From positions 16,094,626 through 16,158,625 of the forward strand of contig NC_134457.1 in NCBI RefSeq assembly GCF_047948215.1: DNA of 64,000 nucleotides, in the 5' to 3' direction. The position numbers and the translations under genes are program-made. Positions 49,401 through 62,288 of the stretch are shown here, in pieces. The notes beneath the pieces are model-generated. The model was not told the origin of the DNA. It saw nothing but the letters and a program-made list of their open reading frames with translations, and searched no databases. Origin of the DNA: Lycorma delicatula. Taxonomy: Eukaryota; Arthropoda; Insecta; Hemiptera; Fulgoridae. Numbering within the stretch: position 1 is the first letter of the stretch; each line of letters starts with the position of its first letter.

Positions 49401-51536
49401 AGCACACGTGGGGTACCACAGCACCCCAAGGTAAATAATTGATAATATTTTTTATAAAAAATATTTTATTGTTACATATCATTAAAAAAACATCAAACAC
49501 ATTTCCAAATGTAATAAAAGGTATATGATTACAAACTGTTCATGTTTTAATCAACACAAAATTTGCAAACCTCTCTCTTGTGTTCTGAGAATATTGGTTT
49601 CTTACACTAGATGTAGGTCTTCCTATCTCTGTTTCTTGGACATACAGCACATCTTGCTTGTTTTGGACGTCCCTTTTTTGGATCACGCTGAGGTTGTGGT
49701 TGAGCACAAAGACTTTTTTGTATGCCTTCAGAGTTCTTTTGAATTCAGTGTCTTGAGCCTGTCCAATATGTAAGGTTTAGCAGCAAGTTGTAAGCCAAGA
49801 ATTTTGAGAAAGTTCTTTCATTTTGCAAGTTCACTGTTGTGTTTATTCCTAAACAACACGAGTACATTAACACTTGCCTGGTCCAACATACCATATAAAT
49901 AACGAAGAGGCCATCTTCGAGTTTTTCTTGAAACACTGAATGAATGGTTGAGCTGGTTGAATATGTCGAACCCTCCTTTTGTTTTATTATAAAAATGAAT
50001 CATCTCTGGCTTTTCTGTTGTCTGATTTACAGCTCTGTCATTATACATGTTTGATACGAGTATGACAGTTTTGTTTTTCTTTAGACAGAAACTTACAAGT
50101 GTTTTTTCTTGATCAAAGCAAAATTTTGATGAGAGTATCTCACAGCTTTTTGAAGGAAGAAATGAAGGAGGAATTTCTTTCTTATTTCTCTGTAAGTCCC
50201 TACAAGTGTCTGCTTGTAGGGACTAGAGAATAGAGGTAAACCAATTATCTACCTTAATATTATGTTCAGTATTATTTGTTGCTTCTGTTATATTTGTCAC
50301 AAGATTCAGTGCTTGTGGCTGTCACTGGCGACCCACTTTACCAATGTAGGGTATTGCATTTACCATGAAGTACATTCTGGTATCACAAAGACAAACTATT
50401 TTTATGCCATATATTTCTGGCTTTGAAGGTATATATTCTCTAAAGAGGCATTTACCCTAGAACCCAAGTAGCTGTTCATCTACAGTGCAATATGAATGAG
50501 GAGTATAGCTTTCTTTACAGTTTACTATAAAAATATTCCAAAAAGCTCAAATTGGTGTAAATTTATCATTGTCATCTCGTGTCAATCGATCATCAAATCG
50601 TAAACAATTTAGTAAGAATTTGAATCTATTTTGTGACTGTTATGTCACAAAACTTATAAAGGGGAATACCATATGTAGAACTCCACATTTCTTCTGTGCT
50701 CAAATGTCCTGCTTTCAAAACGCCTGTAGTTTACAATAAACCAAAAAGACATGAATTTCATCACTATTTGTTACCTAAATTCTGTGAATCAGATGATTCA
50801 CTCAATTATAAGTATATTTTTTATTTAATTTATTTAAATAATAATTTATTTTCTGAATATTTATTTCAATATTTGTAAAATTTACAATCACATCAATGAT
50901 TTCTTAAATAACAACTACCAAGCATCAAGTTCACTGACAATATTTCTAGCCTTGCCTCTATTTCATGGTATTTGCACCACAATATTTCTACTTGCAGTGC
51001 AACCCAAGCTGGTGGATCACTGCTCTATCTATAACCGTTTCTCCCTGTATAAATGCTCCTCTAACATCCTCATCACTGCCAACTTCATCTTCACTTAAAT
51101 CTAAATAAGCAATTTCATCGCTGATGTAATTGTGTTCTTCAGTGACGTCTTCACACTCACTAATATTTTCTTCACTACTGAACTCTTCTTTGATGTCTAA
51201 ATTACACTGGATGAAGACATTAAACCTACTGGAAGAAGAATTACATTTATCCATCATGAAATTTAATTAATTGCACTAATACAATAAAAGAAACAAATAT
51301 CTTGAATCTTTCATCCAACACTCTGTAAAACACACAAGGGGTTCTTCTACAGCACACCAAATCACAAAAATACCACAATAATCTCAGAAATAATTCTAAA
51401 ATTAGAAAAGCATATGTAAACATAACCACATCAACTGAGAATACACAGAACATCATGGCACCAGAGCGTATACAGCACCCCTGGTGGGAATTCAAAACAC
51501 TATTGGGGTGCTACAACACTGGTGTGCCTCCTAGGA
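49401..51536 (-). mobile_element. piggyBac-type transposon with TTAA borders
   Basis: TTAA target duplications at 49397-49400 and 51537-51540 enclose ends sharing GCACAC and GCACCCCAA in inverted orientation. The - strand reads an acidic N-terminus (51257-50988, SSEENISECED), then VDEQLLGF (first catalytic Asp, about 50470), YIPSKPEIYGIKIVCLCDTR, VDNWFTSI (second, about 50240), and 50048-49818 EMIHFYNKTKGGFDIFNQ (third) with SVSRKTRRWPLRYLYGMLD. A Cys-rich C-terminal tail lies at about 49680-49540. All three catalytic aspartates are readable, but stops and frame changes break the gene. Confidence 0.9.
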
Positions 51537-51540
51537 TTAA

Positions 51541-51730
51541 GCTTCAAATTATCATCAAATGTTGAAGAAGCAGGAGAATTTTCAGAGGATGGTAGTCATC
51601 CAAAGAATCACTAAGTTCATTTGCTTTTCTACTCGTTCAACAACCTCCATTTGTTCTTGGTTTAAAGATGAACTGCAATCAGTTTCATTCTCATAAATTT
51701 TAAATGTTGATGATCAGTCACATCCTGAAG
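51541..51730 (-). mobile_element. Probable N-terminal remnant of the split transposon gene
   Basis: The - strand text SSTFKIYENETDCSSSLNQ then QEQMEVVERVEKQMNLV is acidic and polar and lies directly upstream of the piggyBac in the same orientation as 47240-49396. Excising the piggyBac at TTAA would bring the two parts together. The assignment rests on position and composition. Confidence 0.4.
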
Positions 51731-54700
51731 AGAAAAAAAACAAATAAATAACGCATTTATTTGTAACATAATCCATCTATTTATTAAACAAAATACAGAA
51801 CAAGCCTTTTATTTTAACAAAAATATGTTATTGAAAATGCAGATTTTGTGTTACATCATTGAAAATGTATTTCGCATGAAGCTCCATTGAATATCTGCAG
51901 CCAAGTAGCCACAAAACATTATACAAGCACATAAAAATTTAAAGCACTTTTGTATATCTTTTCCAGTGATCTGTATCACTTGTAACTGATAATATTAATG
52001 AATGCTTTAAGGTCTTAATCTGAAAGCAAAAGATTTGTGTTGTAATATATATATATATGCCAAACACTGTAATATAATGAACTGTCTCAAAGATGAATTA
52101 AAGAAATCAACTTTTTCGTATGAGGCTAACTTCATTATATTTAAAATATTAAAGAAAAAGAATTTCTACACTGATGATTTAAGTTGATATTCTACAAAGC
52201 ATTTTTATAGAAAATAAATTTTAGTGTACAAATTTTCAAAGCAAACAAATTGAATGCTTAATAGTTGATTTTATATTAATACATTTATACATGTGTATAC
52301 ACTGTAGCATATTATTTCCAACAGATTATAGATATTATTTACTACTGATATTATCTTGTACAGATTTAATATATATCACAATAAAATAACTTGAAGTAAT
52401 AGTTTTGCTAGTGCCAGATAAACCTATTGTTACTTGATTTTATATGGTTCTGAACAAAACATAAACTTAACTCTGCATTTCCTCAGCACTGGAGAAACGT
52501 ATCATCACATACGTTCCTGTAAATGTTAAAATATTCCACACTGATCAAGGTTAAATAAACAAAGAACTATGTTTATAGGTCTAAAAGCAAGAAAATTTTA
52601 TATAAAACATTATTCCAAAAACTTTCTTTATAATAATGGTGGAGATATGTCGTTCTGTTACTAAATAGTATGTAAAGAATAACATATATCAGTATAAAAC
52701 CGAAAAACTCATTTTTGGAGATATGTTTCTCTGGTTGTCATCGATATTATAGTTGTTTTAAAATTGCTGGTTGTTAACATTACTAGAATTTTACATTTGT
52801 AAAATTTCAAGATTACATATATCTTGTATTCTATTATTGTATGTTCTGCTTAGATGATCTTTCTATAAGTATTCAACTCTGCTCGTATATTTTTACCCCA
52901 AATCTTATCGATGAAAAAGAATCTTATCTCAGCAGCCTGAATGTTACTTTTCCTAATTTCTCATAATAATTCATGCATGCTTAATTTCCTTAGGAAAGAG
53001 TTTATTATATTATTTAAAAATATTATTACAGTTTTTGTTCTGGCATGTTCCCTAAATCCTTTCTGTATCTTTACATATTACCTGAAATGTACTCACTCTT
53101 TTTTACATTGTCATAAATGCATACCTTATGAAAGCATACCAAGTAATTGAAACACTTAGTTGTCAATAATGGTCGTATTACTGATTTCTCTGGAGTTTTG
53201 AAGGTTATTTATTTAAATTAAATTTAACTGATACATAAGTCTACATATAGAAGATACATAAGTTTATCTTCTGACTCTTGATAGTGAAAAAAAAGTCCTA
53301 TGTGTAACTTTTATAACTATTCTCTGTATTACTCACTAATAACTATATAATGGTTACTAATGAGTAACAGGCACATTCAGGGTCAATTATATATAACTTT
53401 GTGTTGTTGCATGATGATGGAAATCATGTTTACTACATTATCCATATATTATGAAGTGTGGATAAGACCTTATTTAATTAATTATTATCCTTGCTTAATT
53501 AAAATTTCTAGGTGGTTCGTACCATTTCATTTATTTCTGTTCTTATACTTATACAAAAGTTTTTTTTACACTGCTGATGTAAAATCATTTTCATGTAAAC
53601 CTTACCAAAGTCCACCTGATCAGGTACTTTCTTTGTTACATAGTGGCCATATGGGTTTCCGGATTTTACTTATATATTTTCTTAATAATACAGTTTAGTA
53701 TATTGCATTATTTGACCAAAATCATTCTCATATGAATATATTTCATTTCATGCTTTTTATTTAAAAGTACTTCCATGTTTATTTTAATGTGATGAATTAG
53801 CATTACAAACATCAAGCAGTCTATAGTGTAAGGGTCAGATGGAGTAAGAAAAAGTTATAATGGAAGACAATTTTTTTTTCTAAGCAAGGTTAGATTCCCA
53901 AATGACTCATTGACTCATTCCCTAATATAACAAGTGTTTTAACATTTAGTAGGATCTTATCTTTACTCACCAATTAAGTAATAAATGGCAAAATTATTTA
54001 TCCTTAGAATATTAAATACCTTCTAAGCATCTGCTGGATACTGATATTTAACGTATCTAGAATACATAAAAACTAATTTTACAGTTTTCCACAAGAAGAT
54101 TATTTAAATAATCTCCTTGCTAAATACATGGCAGCTACATTTAAGATACATTTAAATATATTTTGTTAAATACATGGCAGCTTCCATCTCAGTGTTGTTG
54201 ATACAGACTAGGAGTCTAGGTCGGATCACAACGCAAGATTGAGTTTATGTATTCTTGAATATAGATTATGTGACTAGTTACCCCACATTGGTTCACTGGA
54301 AAGAGTTTGGAACAGTTAAATCAACATAAATGTAATTTTTAATTTTGTTATCTGTAGCAGTAGTCGCATTTAGTTAAGAAAACTAGATTTATTACTGTTT
54401 ATAAAATAGATTTATTACTGTTTTATAATAAACAATTGAAAGAAACAGAGTCCAAGAATTATCTGATAAATATTTGACATTGATTTATAAAATTGTTTCC
54501 TAATGATTCAAAATAAGAAAAGGCTAATAATCAATACCAATGCCAAGAAAAATATTAAAAGTTTGAAACCCAACTGTAATAAAATTAAAGGGCTAGAGAT
54601 GTTTAACAATAAAAGTGTAAACAGTATCATTCAAGAATACAGTTTACCAAACTATTGAAATGCATTTACATTTAGAGTTAGTAATATTTACTTGATCTCT

Positions 54701-56094
54701 ATGCAGTACTTTGTGACCCTATGTAATCTTATTAATATAGTATGATTTTTAGCTTATTAAATTGCTGTGTAAGTAATTCTCTAAACAATTCTTTAATAAA
54801 TGATCCATCATCATTACACATTAACATAATTTGTACAATTTTTATTAGCTTTATTTTTTATTATTATTAGTAGTAGCAAATTTAATTTCTTTTTTATGTA
54901 CTCGTGATCAAGTATTACTTTGTTTCAGCAGTAGCTTACTTTTTTAAATGATCTCATTTCTGCTTTAATCCATTATTGTATGTTTTTCTTTTAGTTAGAT
55001 TTATCATCATAATATGGTCTCTTAGACAGTTTCATTATGTTAGTTTAGCCTTATTTACTTTCTGTATTTGCTGTTTCTTTTTTTTTACTGTTGTTTTCTC
55101 TTAGATACGTTTTGTTTATAATTTTAATAGTTTTATGTTAGGTAAAATTGATATTTTGTATTTTAACGTGGAACTAGTGATGACAATAATGGTAAAATTT
55201 GTGTAATTTAAAAGACAAAGATGTTTTCAATTTTAATAGAATTATATTGCTGCTTATATAAATTATTTTTATTTAAAGTTTTAATTAAAAAAAGGGGGAA
55301 AAGATTTATTACAGGTATTATTTCTTAAATGTATTATGCATTCATGTATAATATTAATTTTAGCATGAAAGTTCTATTTGTAGTTATTGATCATAGGGAA
55401 AGAAAATTTAATTTCCTAGTTTTATTTTTAGCATTCTATTTGTATTGATTTAATTCTGTGTATTACTGATAATAATATTGTGTGCTTGTAATTTATTTGT
55501 TTTGTATGTTATATTATTATATTTTATCTTTTTTTAATTTTGTTTTAGTTTGATATAGTCTTGTACATTTTATAAAATGTCTGGGATCACTTATGTAGTT
55601 GTGGTTCAGATTTTTAACCGCACATTATTATGCATGTTTTAGCACATGGACAGTTAGCACTTCACGATTTGGTAAGAGTGAGAAAAAAATAATGGAAACT
55701 TCATCTAGTCTCCTTTTGTATAATTATTTTGAAATTTGGATTTTTTTTATTGCCCTTTTAATTCAATAATGGTTTTGTTTGTTCAAACACTATCTAAAAA
55801 TAGTGTACTAATAGTAAGATTCTTCTAAAAATTTAATGAAAACTTGTTTTTTATTAATATTATCACAATGTTATGCAGAAGTTATATGTCATATTGCATA
55901 CATATAATATGTATATTAATATATTAGTGCAAATCAGGAAATTCTAGTATGTGTACTTTAGAAGCAATAGACACCACATCACAGCAGTAAAGTTTTGGAG
56001 AGGGCTGAGGTCTCTTTTTATTTTTTTCTCAACAGTATTCTTCATTAAACTTACTTTATTAAGATTTCTGCTTTAAAGTTAGAGAACATTATAT
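51731..56094. other. Long AT-rich stretch without recognised genes
   Basis: Frames at 52941-53150 and 53360-53698 (+) are hydrophobic, Leu/Phe/Ile-rich chance frames. Short direct repeats occur: 'taaatacatggcagct' at about 54122 and 54166, and 'tagatttattactgtt' at about 54385 and 54408. A (TA)n tract is at about 52048-52059. Confidence 0.55.
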
Positions 56095-58815
56095 ATAACA
56101 GCTTTATTACAAGGAAACAATATATCGGAGTCTTCTTTGATCTTCAGAAGGCTTTTGATATGACCTGGCGACATGGAATAAAGCTCCAGATACATGAATG
56201 GGGCATTCGTGGCAATGTGCGAGTTTTACTCAACAACTATATGAATGACCGTACTTTCCAAGTACGTGTCAACAATGAATATTCATCTGAAAAAAGCTTG
56301 GAAAATGGCATACCACAAGGTTCACCGTTGAGCGGTACCTTGTTTATGATTGCTTCAATAAATTGATATCAGATATTGATATAAGTAGAAATCAGCAAAG
56401 GCATCTATGTTGATGATTTGGCAATTGTGTATGTCAGCAACAAGACAGCTATGGTGAAATATAAATTACAATGAGCGATTAACACTCTAAATGAAGTTGC
56501 AAGGAATAATGGATTCCAATTTTCACAAAAAAAATGTGCTGTGTACACTTCTGTAGAATTCCTCACCAAAGTCCTATTTTGACAATCGGCAACAATCCAA
56601 TACAGTATAAGGTTAATGTGAGTTTTTAGGATTGGTATTGGATAAATACCAATCCTAAATATGGGGGTTTCATATACAGGACTTGAATGATAGATGCAAA
56701 AACGCCCTAAACATTATCAAACATCAATTATGGCTCAGATAAAGAAATATTATTGAGACTATATAAGGCATTCATTCAATCGAAACTAGACTACGGATGT
56801 ATTGTATATTCATCTGCTAGGAAGTCGCATTTAAGAAAGTTGGACATAATTCATAATAGCAGAATAAGATATGCGACAGGCGCTTTCCGCACAAGTCCAG
56901 TGACTAGTCTAATGTCCAAAGCCAGAATAATGCCACTACATAATAGAAGAGAACTCCTTTTGTTAAGACATGTAGCAAACATATGGGCTTTTCCTGCTCA
57001 TATAAATAACAAACTTTTTAACAACCATCCTTTGGCTGCATTATACGAACATCGTGCTACCTATTCCAGACCAGCCGGAATTAGGTACCACGAATTAACA
57101 AGAAAATACGAAATTGCTATTCCAGAGACATTAGCAATTTCTACTAGAGAAATACCGCATTGGCTTTTGCCAGCAGTAAATACAAGGTTGGATCTCTCTC
57201 AAGAAGAAATAAAAAAAAGCCAGCAGTGATCATCCAACAGGAATTTTTATCAACCATCAGTAGTTACGAAGAACATATTAGAATTTATACTGACGGTTCT
57301 CAAACTGAATATGGTGTTGGATGCTCCATATATGTAGATGGAGCCCACTTTTGGAAACTGCCAGATATGGCCAGTGTCTATACGGCAGAACTTACTGCCA
57401 TTCACCAAGCTCTTCGGTACACAAAACAGTATTGCAAAGAGAGAGTGCTAATATGTTCCAATTCTCTAAGTGCACGTGTTGCAATTCGGAACAAGAGCAA
57501 TAAGGATGACCTAATTGCAAACATCCAGTCCATTTTGTACGTTCTAAATCAACGATGACAGCGATGCACATTTATATGGACTTCAGGGCATGCTGGTATT
57601 GCAGGTAATGAAAGTGCAGCGAAGCTGCCAGAAAGGCAACAGTCTGCGATAACTTGGATGCAATTCCTGTAAGGGTGGCAGATGTTAAAAACTGTCTAAC
57701 ATAATAATAAACAAGTGGAATACTGATTGGAGGAGTTTAAATACAAAATTAAACTCGGTCAAAACTTCTCTGTATAAATGGAAAAGCGACGTGAAGTTGA
57801 CTTGCTGAGAACAAGTGGCTGTAACCAGACTTAGAATCTGTCACATGCGAATAACAAATTCATATTTGTTAACCGGCAAAGAAAGACCAATGTGCAGTGT
57901 TTGTAATAAAACACTTACAATTATGCATCTAATGGAATAGTGTACTATATATGACGACCTCAGAAAGAGGTTCCAGCTAAGAAATGATATTACTGCTGAT
58001 TTGGAAAATGTAAATGAAGAAAAAATAGTTGCTTATTTACACGCCAGTGAACTTTTTAAAAGTCTATAAAAATGAAAATTTAAAGCTGTGTTAAACAAAC
58101 TCTAAGGGGGTAGTTTTTATATATATATATAAGGGAGTCTCGAAGTCTGGCACGTATAGTGACGGGAGGTAGGCCTCTTGCCTAGGCCGCCCGGGCTCGC
58201 CTGCACGCAAGAGCAGGGAGTTGGGGTGTGTCCAATGATGGCATGGGGGACCCTCAAGGGTGGACTGAGGAGGCGAGCCTATGGGTATGCGCAATGCATG
58301 CCTGTAGCCAAGTAGGTCAGGACCAGGAAGGGCAGCCTCCCTGCCGAGGGGCTTTTTGGCAGTCTTGAACAGGTGGTCAGGTTGCTCGTATGGGAGGACC
58401 CTGATGGGTTATGTCCTACAGCACTGTTTATAGGGGGGGAGTCAACTGCCACGGCATTCTGGGACGATTGATATTGCTGCTTAACGGCAGTTCTGGTTAC
58501 CCCATGGGTGCTTAAATAAATAAGTGAGACAGGTAGAAGGAGATGATTGTATTGTAAAGACTAATATTTTCCATTAATGCACTTTGTGTTATTTTCTCAA
58601 ATTTTAAGATCGGGCCCCTTTACACTCCATAAGTGTTGTTTATTGTTGTGGATAAATGTTTTGTGTATTTTGTGTTTTTAAATAAAAATGTAAGGGCCCT
58701 TTACACCCTAACATATGATGACCCTGATGGTGATAAAACCTCTTTTTAAGAATGTGACAAGGGCTAATGACCTTAGCAGTCGATGCCCATAAAAAAAAAA
58801 ATAATAATAATAACC
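56095..58815 (+). mobile_element. LINE with RT and RNase H, 5' truncated
   Basis: The + strand starts inside reverse transcriptase: GVFFDLQKAFDMTWRHGI, GIPQGSPLSGTLF (56330), GIYVDDLAIVY (the YVDD-type catalytic box, about 56400-56430, in another frame). Then a thumb/connector (56753-57229, FIQSKLDYGCIVYSSA) and RNase H (57280-57620: RIYTDGSQTEYGVGC, YTAELTAIHQAL, SGHAGIAGNESA). The layout is that of the Jockey/I group. The 3' UTR is GC-rich at 58130-58520 and the end is an A tail with (AAT)n at 58789-58815. Several frameshifts and stops make it inactive. Confidence 0.88.
58130..58520 (+). other. GC-rich segment in LINE 3' region
   Basis: A GC-rich block with 'cctaggccgcccgggctcgc' follows a TA tract (58119-58130). 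Two copies of a 'gggccc(c)tttacac' motif follow at about 58613 and 58688. I read it as 3' UTR because the following A tail at 58789 ends the unit. It could instead be a separate insertion. Confidence 0.5.
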
Positions 58816-60050
58816 GACTTAAGGAATAATTAATTTAGTAAACCTGCACACTCAACTAGTCTATGGACTAAAAAAAATATTTTCACGAAGAAGCCAAGTC
58901 AGTACTACATAAAACGATAAAAGAAGTATATAAGGGTTATACACCACTAGACCTCAGTATAGAACTAACAGCACATGCACCAATATAGAATCAAGAAATG
59001 ATGGCAGAAAAAGTCCAAGTATGGAAGTAGAAAAGCCTGCACGGGTGATACCCTGTGGAAATCAGAAGAAATAAAACTGTGTTGTTAATGTAGCCAAAGA
59101 GGGGAATACTGTTCCAGAAACTGAAGATTTCATAACGGCAATTTAAGATCAGGATAATATTGTGTTATTAGCACAAATAACTATAAAAAGTATATAGCCA
59201 AAGAGAAAGATGACAGATGCAGACTATGCATGAATAAACCAGAAACGATCCAACATATAATCCATATAGTGGGAAAAGTTAGCCCAAGGAGAGTATGTCG
59301 AAAGACATAAGTTTATAAAACAGTGATAACTATATAACTATAAAAACTAAAACATTAGCTTTCAACATATCAAATCCAGTCCCCAAAGATTCCATGCTGA
59401 ATATGAAAAGAATTTCTTGTACCAACATTAGAAGAAAAAGAAATGACTTTCAGTAATGAGTACAATATGAAAATTATTAACACATCATCTAAATTATTTA
59501 TTTACTTTGTAGCAACATGACAATATTTAGGTGAAATGAAAACAATATTGATTAAATATAATATGTCAAATTTGAAAATTCAATAGAAAATGAGCAAGTC
59601 AAAATATATTAGGAGAGAATGATAATAAAAACAGCGACAGCAAATAGACCAGATATAACCAGTGTATGAAAAGAAAGCACTCCTAATTGATATAGCTGTG
59701 TCCAACACATCAAGCATCAAGAAGGCGACAGAAAAAAAGAAGGAAAATACAAGAATCTGGCGATAGAGAATCAAGAACCAAAAGCAGGTGAACTCAGTAG
59801 CTACTACACCAGTTGTGATATCAGCAACACATGTCAAACTAGATCACAAGCTTGAATAAAGTAATGAAAAAAAATCGCATTGTCGAAGCATTGCAGAGAG
59901 CTACACTACTGGCTACAGCCAGAATTGTATTTAAGGTAGTCGCCAGAGATGTATATACATAATCTACAGCCTTGGTCACAGAAGTATATCCACTGTAGAT
60001 AAAATCCTGCCTGTTACCAGGGTGTGCAATGGGGAAATAATAATAATACA
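58816..60050 (+). mobile_element. Second LINE family, C-terminal fragment, interrupted
   Basis: Degenerate + strand coding: KKYFHEEAKSVLHKTIKEVY, KGYTPLDLSIELTAHAP, KVQVWK.KSLHG.YPVEIRR, then a CCHH-like CRLCMNKPETIQHIIH (about 59218-59265) and GEYVERHKF. After a 261-bp foreign unit (59312-59572) the frame debris resumes: SIENEQVKIY, ATANRPDIT, YSCVQHIKHQEGDRKK, LAIENQEPKAGE. This is a LINE family distinct from the preceding one. Stops throughout. Confidence 0.72.
59312..59572. repeat. 261-bp duplicated unit, copy 1
   Basis: Identical in length to 62289-62549 and same orientation, with five substitutions and no gaps. It sits inside the LINE fragment where LINE coding stops and later resumes, so it looks inserted. 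No terminal inverted repeats, no clear target duplication, no open frame. Confidence 0.9.
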
Positions 60051-61937
60051 AGTTTACTGCCTTGAGACATTTAAAATTCTACAACTGAGGTTACTATGGT
60101 TTTTTATAGTGTTATTTTAATAACTCTTCTTACAATTAATCATGAAAGAACAGAGTAAGATATACTTTTGTTAGGTCTAATGTAAAGAAGGAATGCTTAG
60201 AAAGAATTTAAAAAAAATAATTTGCTTAAGATTTTTAATTATTATACTTATCTATCATTAAAATTTAAAAAAAAAAGATGATCCCATTTGACATAATTGA
60301 ATGTTTTCTGTAAATCTTTAAATTCCAAGCAGGCAAACTACATTTTCTTTAGCCCCCCTTCCAAGATTAATCACAGTTAACTTATTTCCCTTGTACTATG
60401 ATTTTTCAAAACTCAAATTAGTTTTCAACTAGTATAATTTCCATTTCATAATCTATTTCTTTATAAATTAATATTTTGGATATATTAGACATCAAAGTTA
60501 GACTGCAGTAACTTTTGCAAATGTCTTTCTGCTTTCGTTAGGATTGCAATAACGTCATCTTTTTTTTAAATTTGAGATCACTTCTACAATTAATACATTT
60601 TGATATTTTGAATACTAACTTTTAAGCTTGTTTTATCCTGTTTTACCTAAACTGCACTAAATACAGCCAATAAAGAATTGTAATTAAAATAATCTGCATA
60701 TACTACTTTATTTAAATTCATTCAATCATTCATCAAATTCAGACCTTGCAACTGAATCTCTTTTCAATTATCAATTGTTTTTTTTTCTTCCTTTAACAAG
60801 TTATCAAGTAGCTTTTACATTCTGCATAATTCTTCTATCTATTCTAAACACCTTTAGCTCCTTTACTTTCTAATAACAGTGGCTTTCTCTCTGCACTTAC
60901 GATACGACTTCCTTATGTTTCACTTCTCTGTGGAATGTTCACTAACTTTCTTTAACCCACGTCAAACTTTTTTGAAAGAACTTTTTCATTTACATAAAAC
61001 ATTTCAAACTATGCTTTTCAGCTTTTATAACTTATCACTAACCATCAGTAATTTTTTTCCTGCTTTGATAATTTCCTTGTTTAGTTTGACCCATTCATTT
61101 TCTATAAAACCTGTTTTTGCAGTAATTAAAGTTACGTAAAATGAAATTTTCATTTTACAAATATTATGGATTATCTCAATGACATTTAACAAATCTGATT
61201 TACGTTTAAAAAATAATTTTTTTAATTATTATGAATGTAAACCTTATCTTAAAAAAATTACAAAAATAAATCTAGGTAACTGCAGTTTACTAATAATACC
61301 ACCATGCAAATAAAAAGAAGTTTTGTTTATGTTGTACATATTATTATGTATGATTTTTCTAAAGTCAATCTTTTCAAGACCCATATCCCACTGTACTAAT
61401 ATACTGTACATATAATCCAATTTGATCCATATATATATAGAAAGTAAAAAGTAAATAAGATGCCACTTACCTTATTTTTTTATAACTTTACAATAGCGTT
61501 TTTGTGGCAACCCACATCTTCAGTTGTAATTTTTGTTTTTTTAATTTTTATACAAAAATACATATTAAACTCAAAGACATTTAAAATATATATAAAATTT
61601 TTTTGATAATATATGTAATTTCATTTTTTTATAAAATTAAAATTGTAAGTTAAAAATTAAAATATAAACATTTTTTTCTTATTTTCATTTAAAAAAATCA
61701 CATTTAGAACTTTTTTTAATAAAAATTAAATGTGTCATGGCTAGCCAATATTACAGTACTGTATGGATTTATGTATTACCATTGTTTTTATTTGAATAGG
61801 TGCTGCCATCTGCTGCAGACTTTTTAAGTGTCATCTTCATATTCTGTATGCAAGTTGATAAAGTTGAATTTTCTCTTATATTTATACATATAATATTTCT
61901 AAAAATAAAAGAAAAAAAAGTTAATGTATATGCTCAC
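60051..61937. other. AT-rich spacer or TPP2 intron, no gene
   Basis: No exon recognised on either strand. The frame at 60879-61139 is Phe/Leu/Ser-rich and unsupported. If TPP2 runs leftward, this is its intron. Confidence 0.55.
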
Positions 61938-62066
61938 AGATATCTGAGAGGGTAGTTTCTGGCTCAGCAACATAGGAAGATCATTCAGTTTTTCTAGTAG
62001 GTCTTTCCTTTCATGTCGTATTTGTAACTTTAATGTATAATCACCTTTCTCCAATTTTACATTATA
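61938..62066 (-). CDS. TPP2: TPP2 (tripeptidyl-peptidase II) internal exon
   Basis: TPP2 is a giant cytosolic subtilisin-like peptidase that removes tripeptides from the N-termini of peptides released by the proteasome. On the - strand, a TTTTTCAG acceptor opens a 43-codon exon with phase 0 ends and a GTGAGC donor. YNVKLEKGDYTLKLQIRHER then KDLLEKLNDLPMLLSQKL matches the human segment '(K)YQLDKGEYTIRLLIRHE...LERLKDLPFIVSHRL' (from memory), in the non-catalytic region C-terminal to the protease domain. No flanking TPP2 exon was found. Whether this is the live gene or a stray exon cannot be settled here. Confidence 0.82.
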
Positions 62067-62288
62067 CTGAAAAATAAAAAAATAGAAGCATTACTTATTT
62101 ATAAATTTAATAATATAAAATATAATAAATAATAATTATATAGTATAATAAAACAGTTTATTATACTAAATAATTTAGTATAATTATATACTAGAAAATA
62201 ACTATGTAATAATGTATATATAAGTATTATTATAAAACCAGCAACAATATCATACAATGTTAAAATTGGACAAATTTTTCTACATAAT
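62067..62288. other. Intron, low complexity
   Basis: AT-only imperfect repeats such as 'tatagtataataaaacag'. Confidence 0.5.

Noticed and set aside
53360..53698. A 112-codon frame on + as a gene
   Set aside because: Low-complexity hydrophobic content, no splice context, no recognisable motif.
55641..55669. A micro-exon between TTTTAG and GTAAGA that might continue the ninein-like gene
   Set aside because: In the phase required after 45028 it hits a stop codon, and 29 nt would shift the frame.
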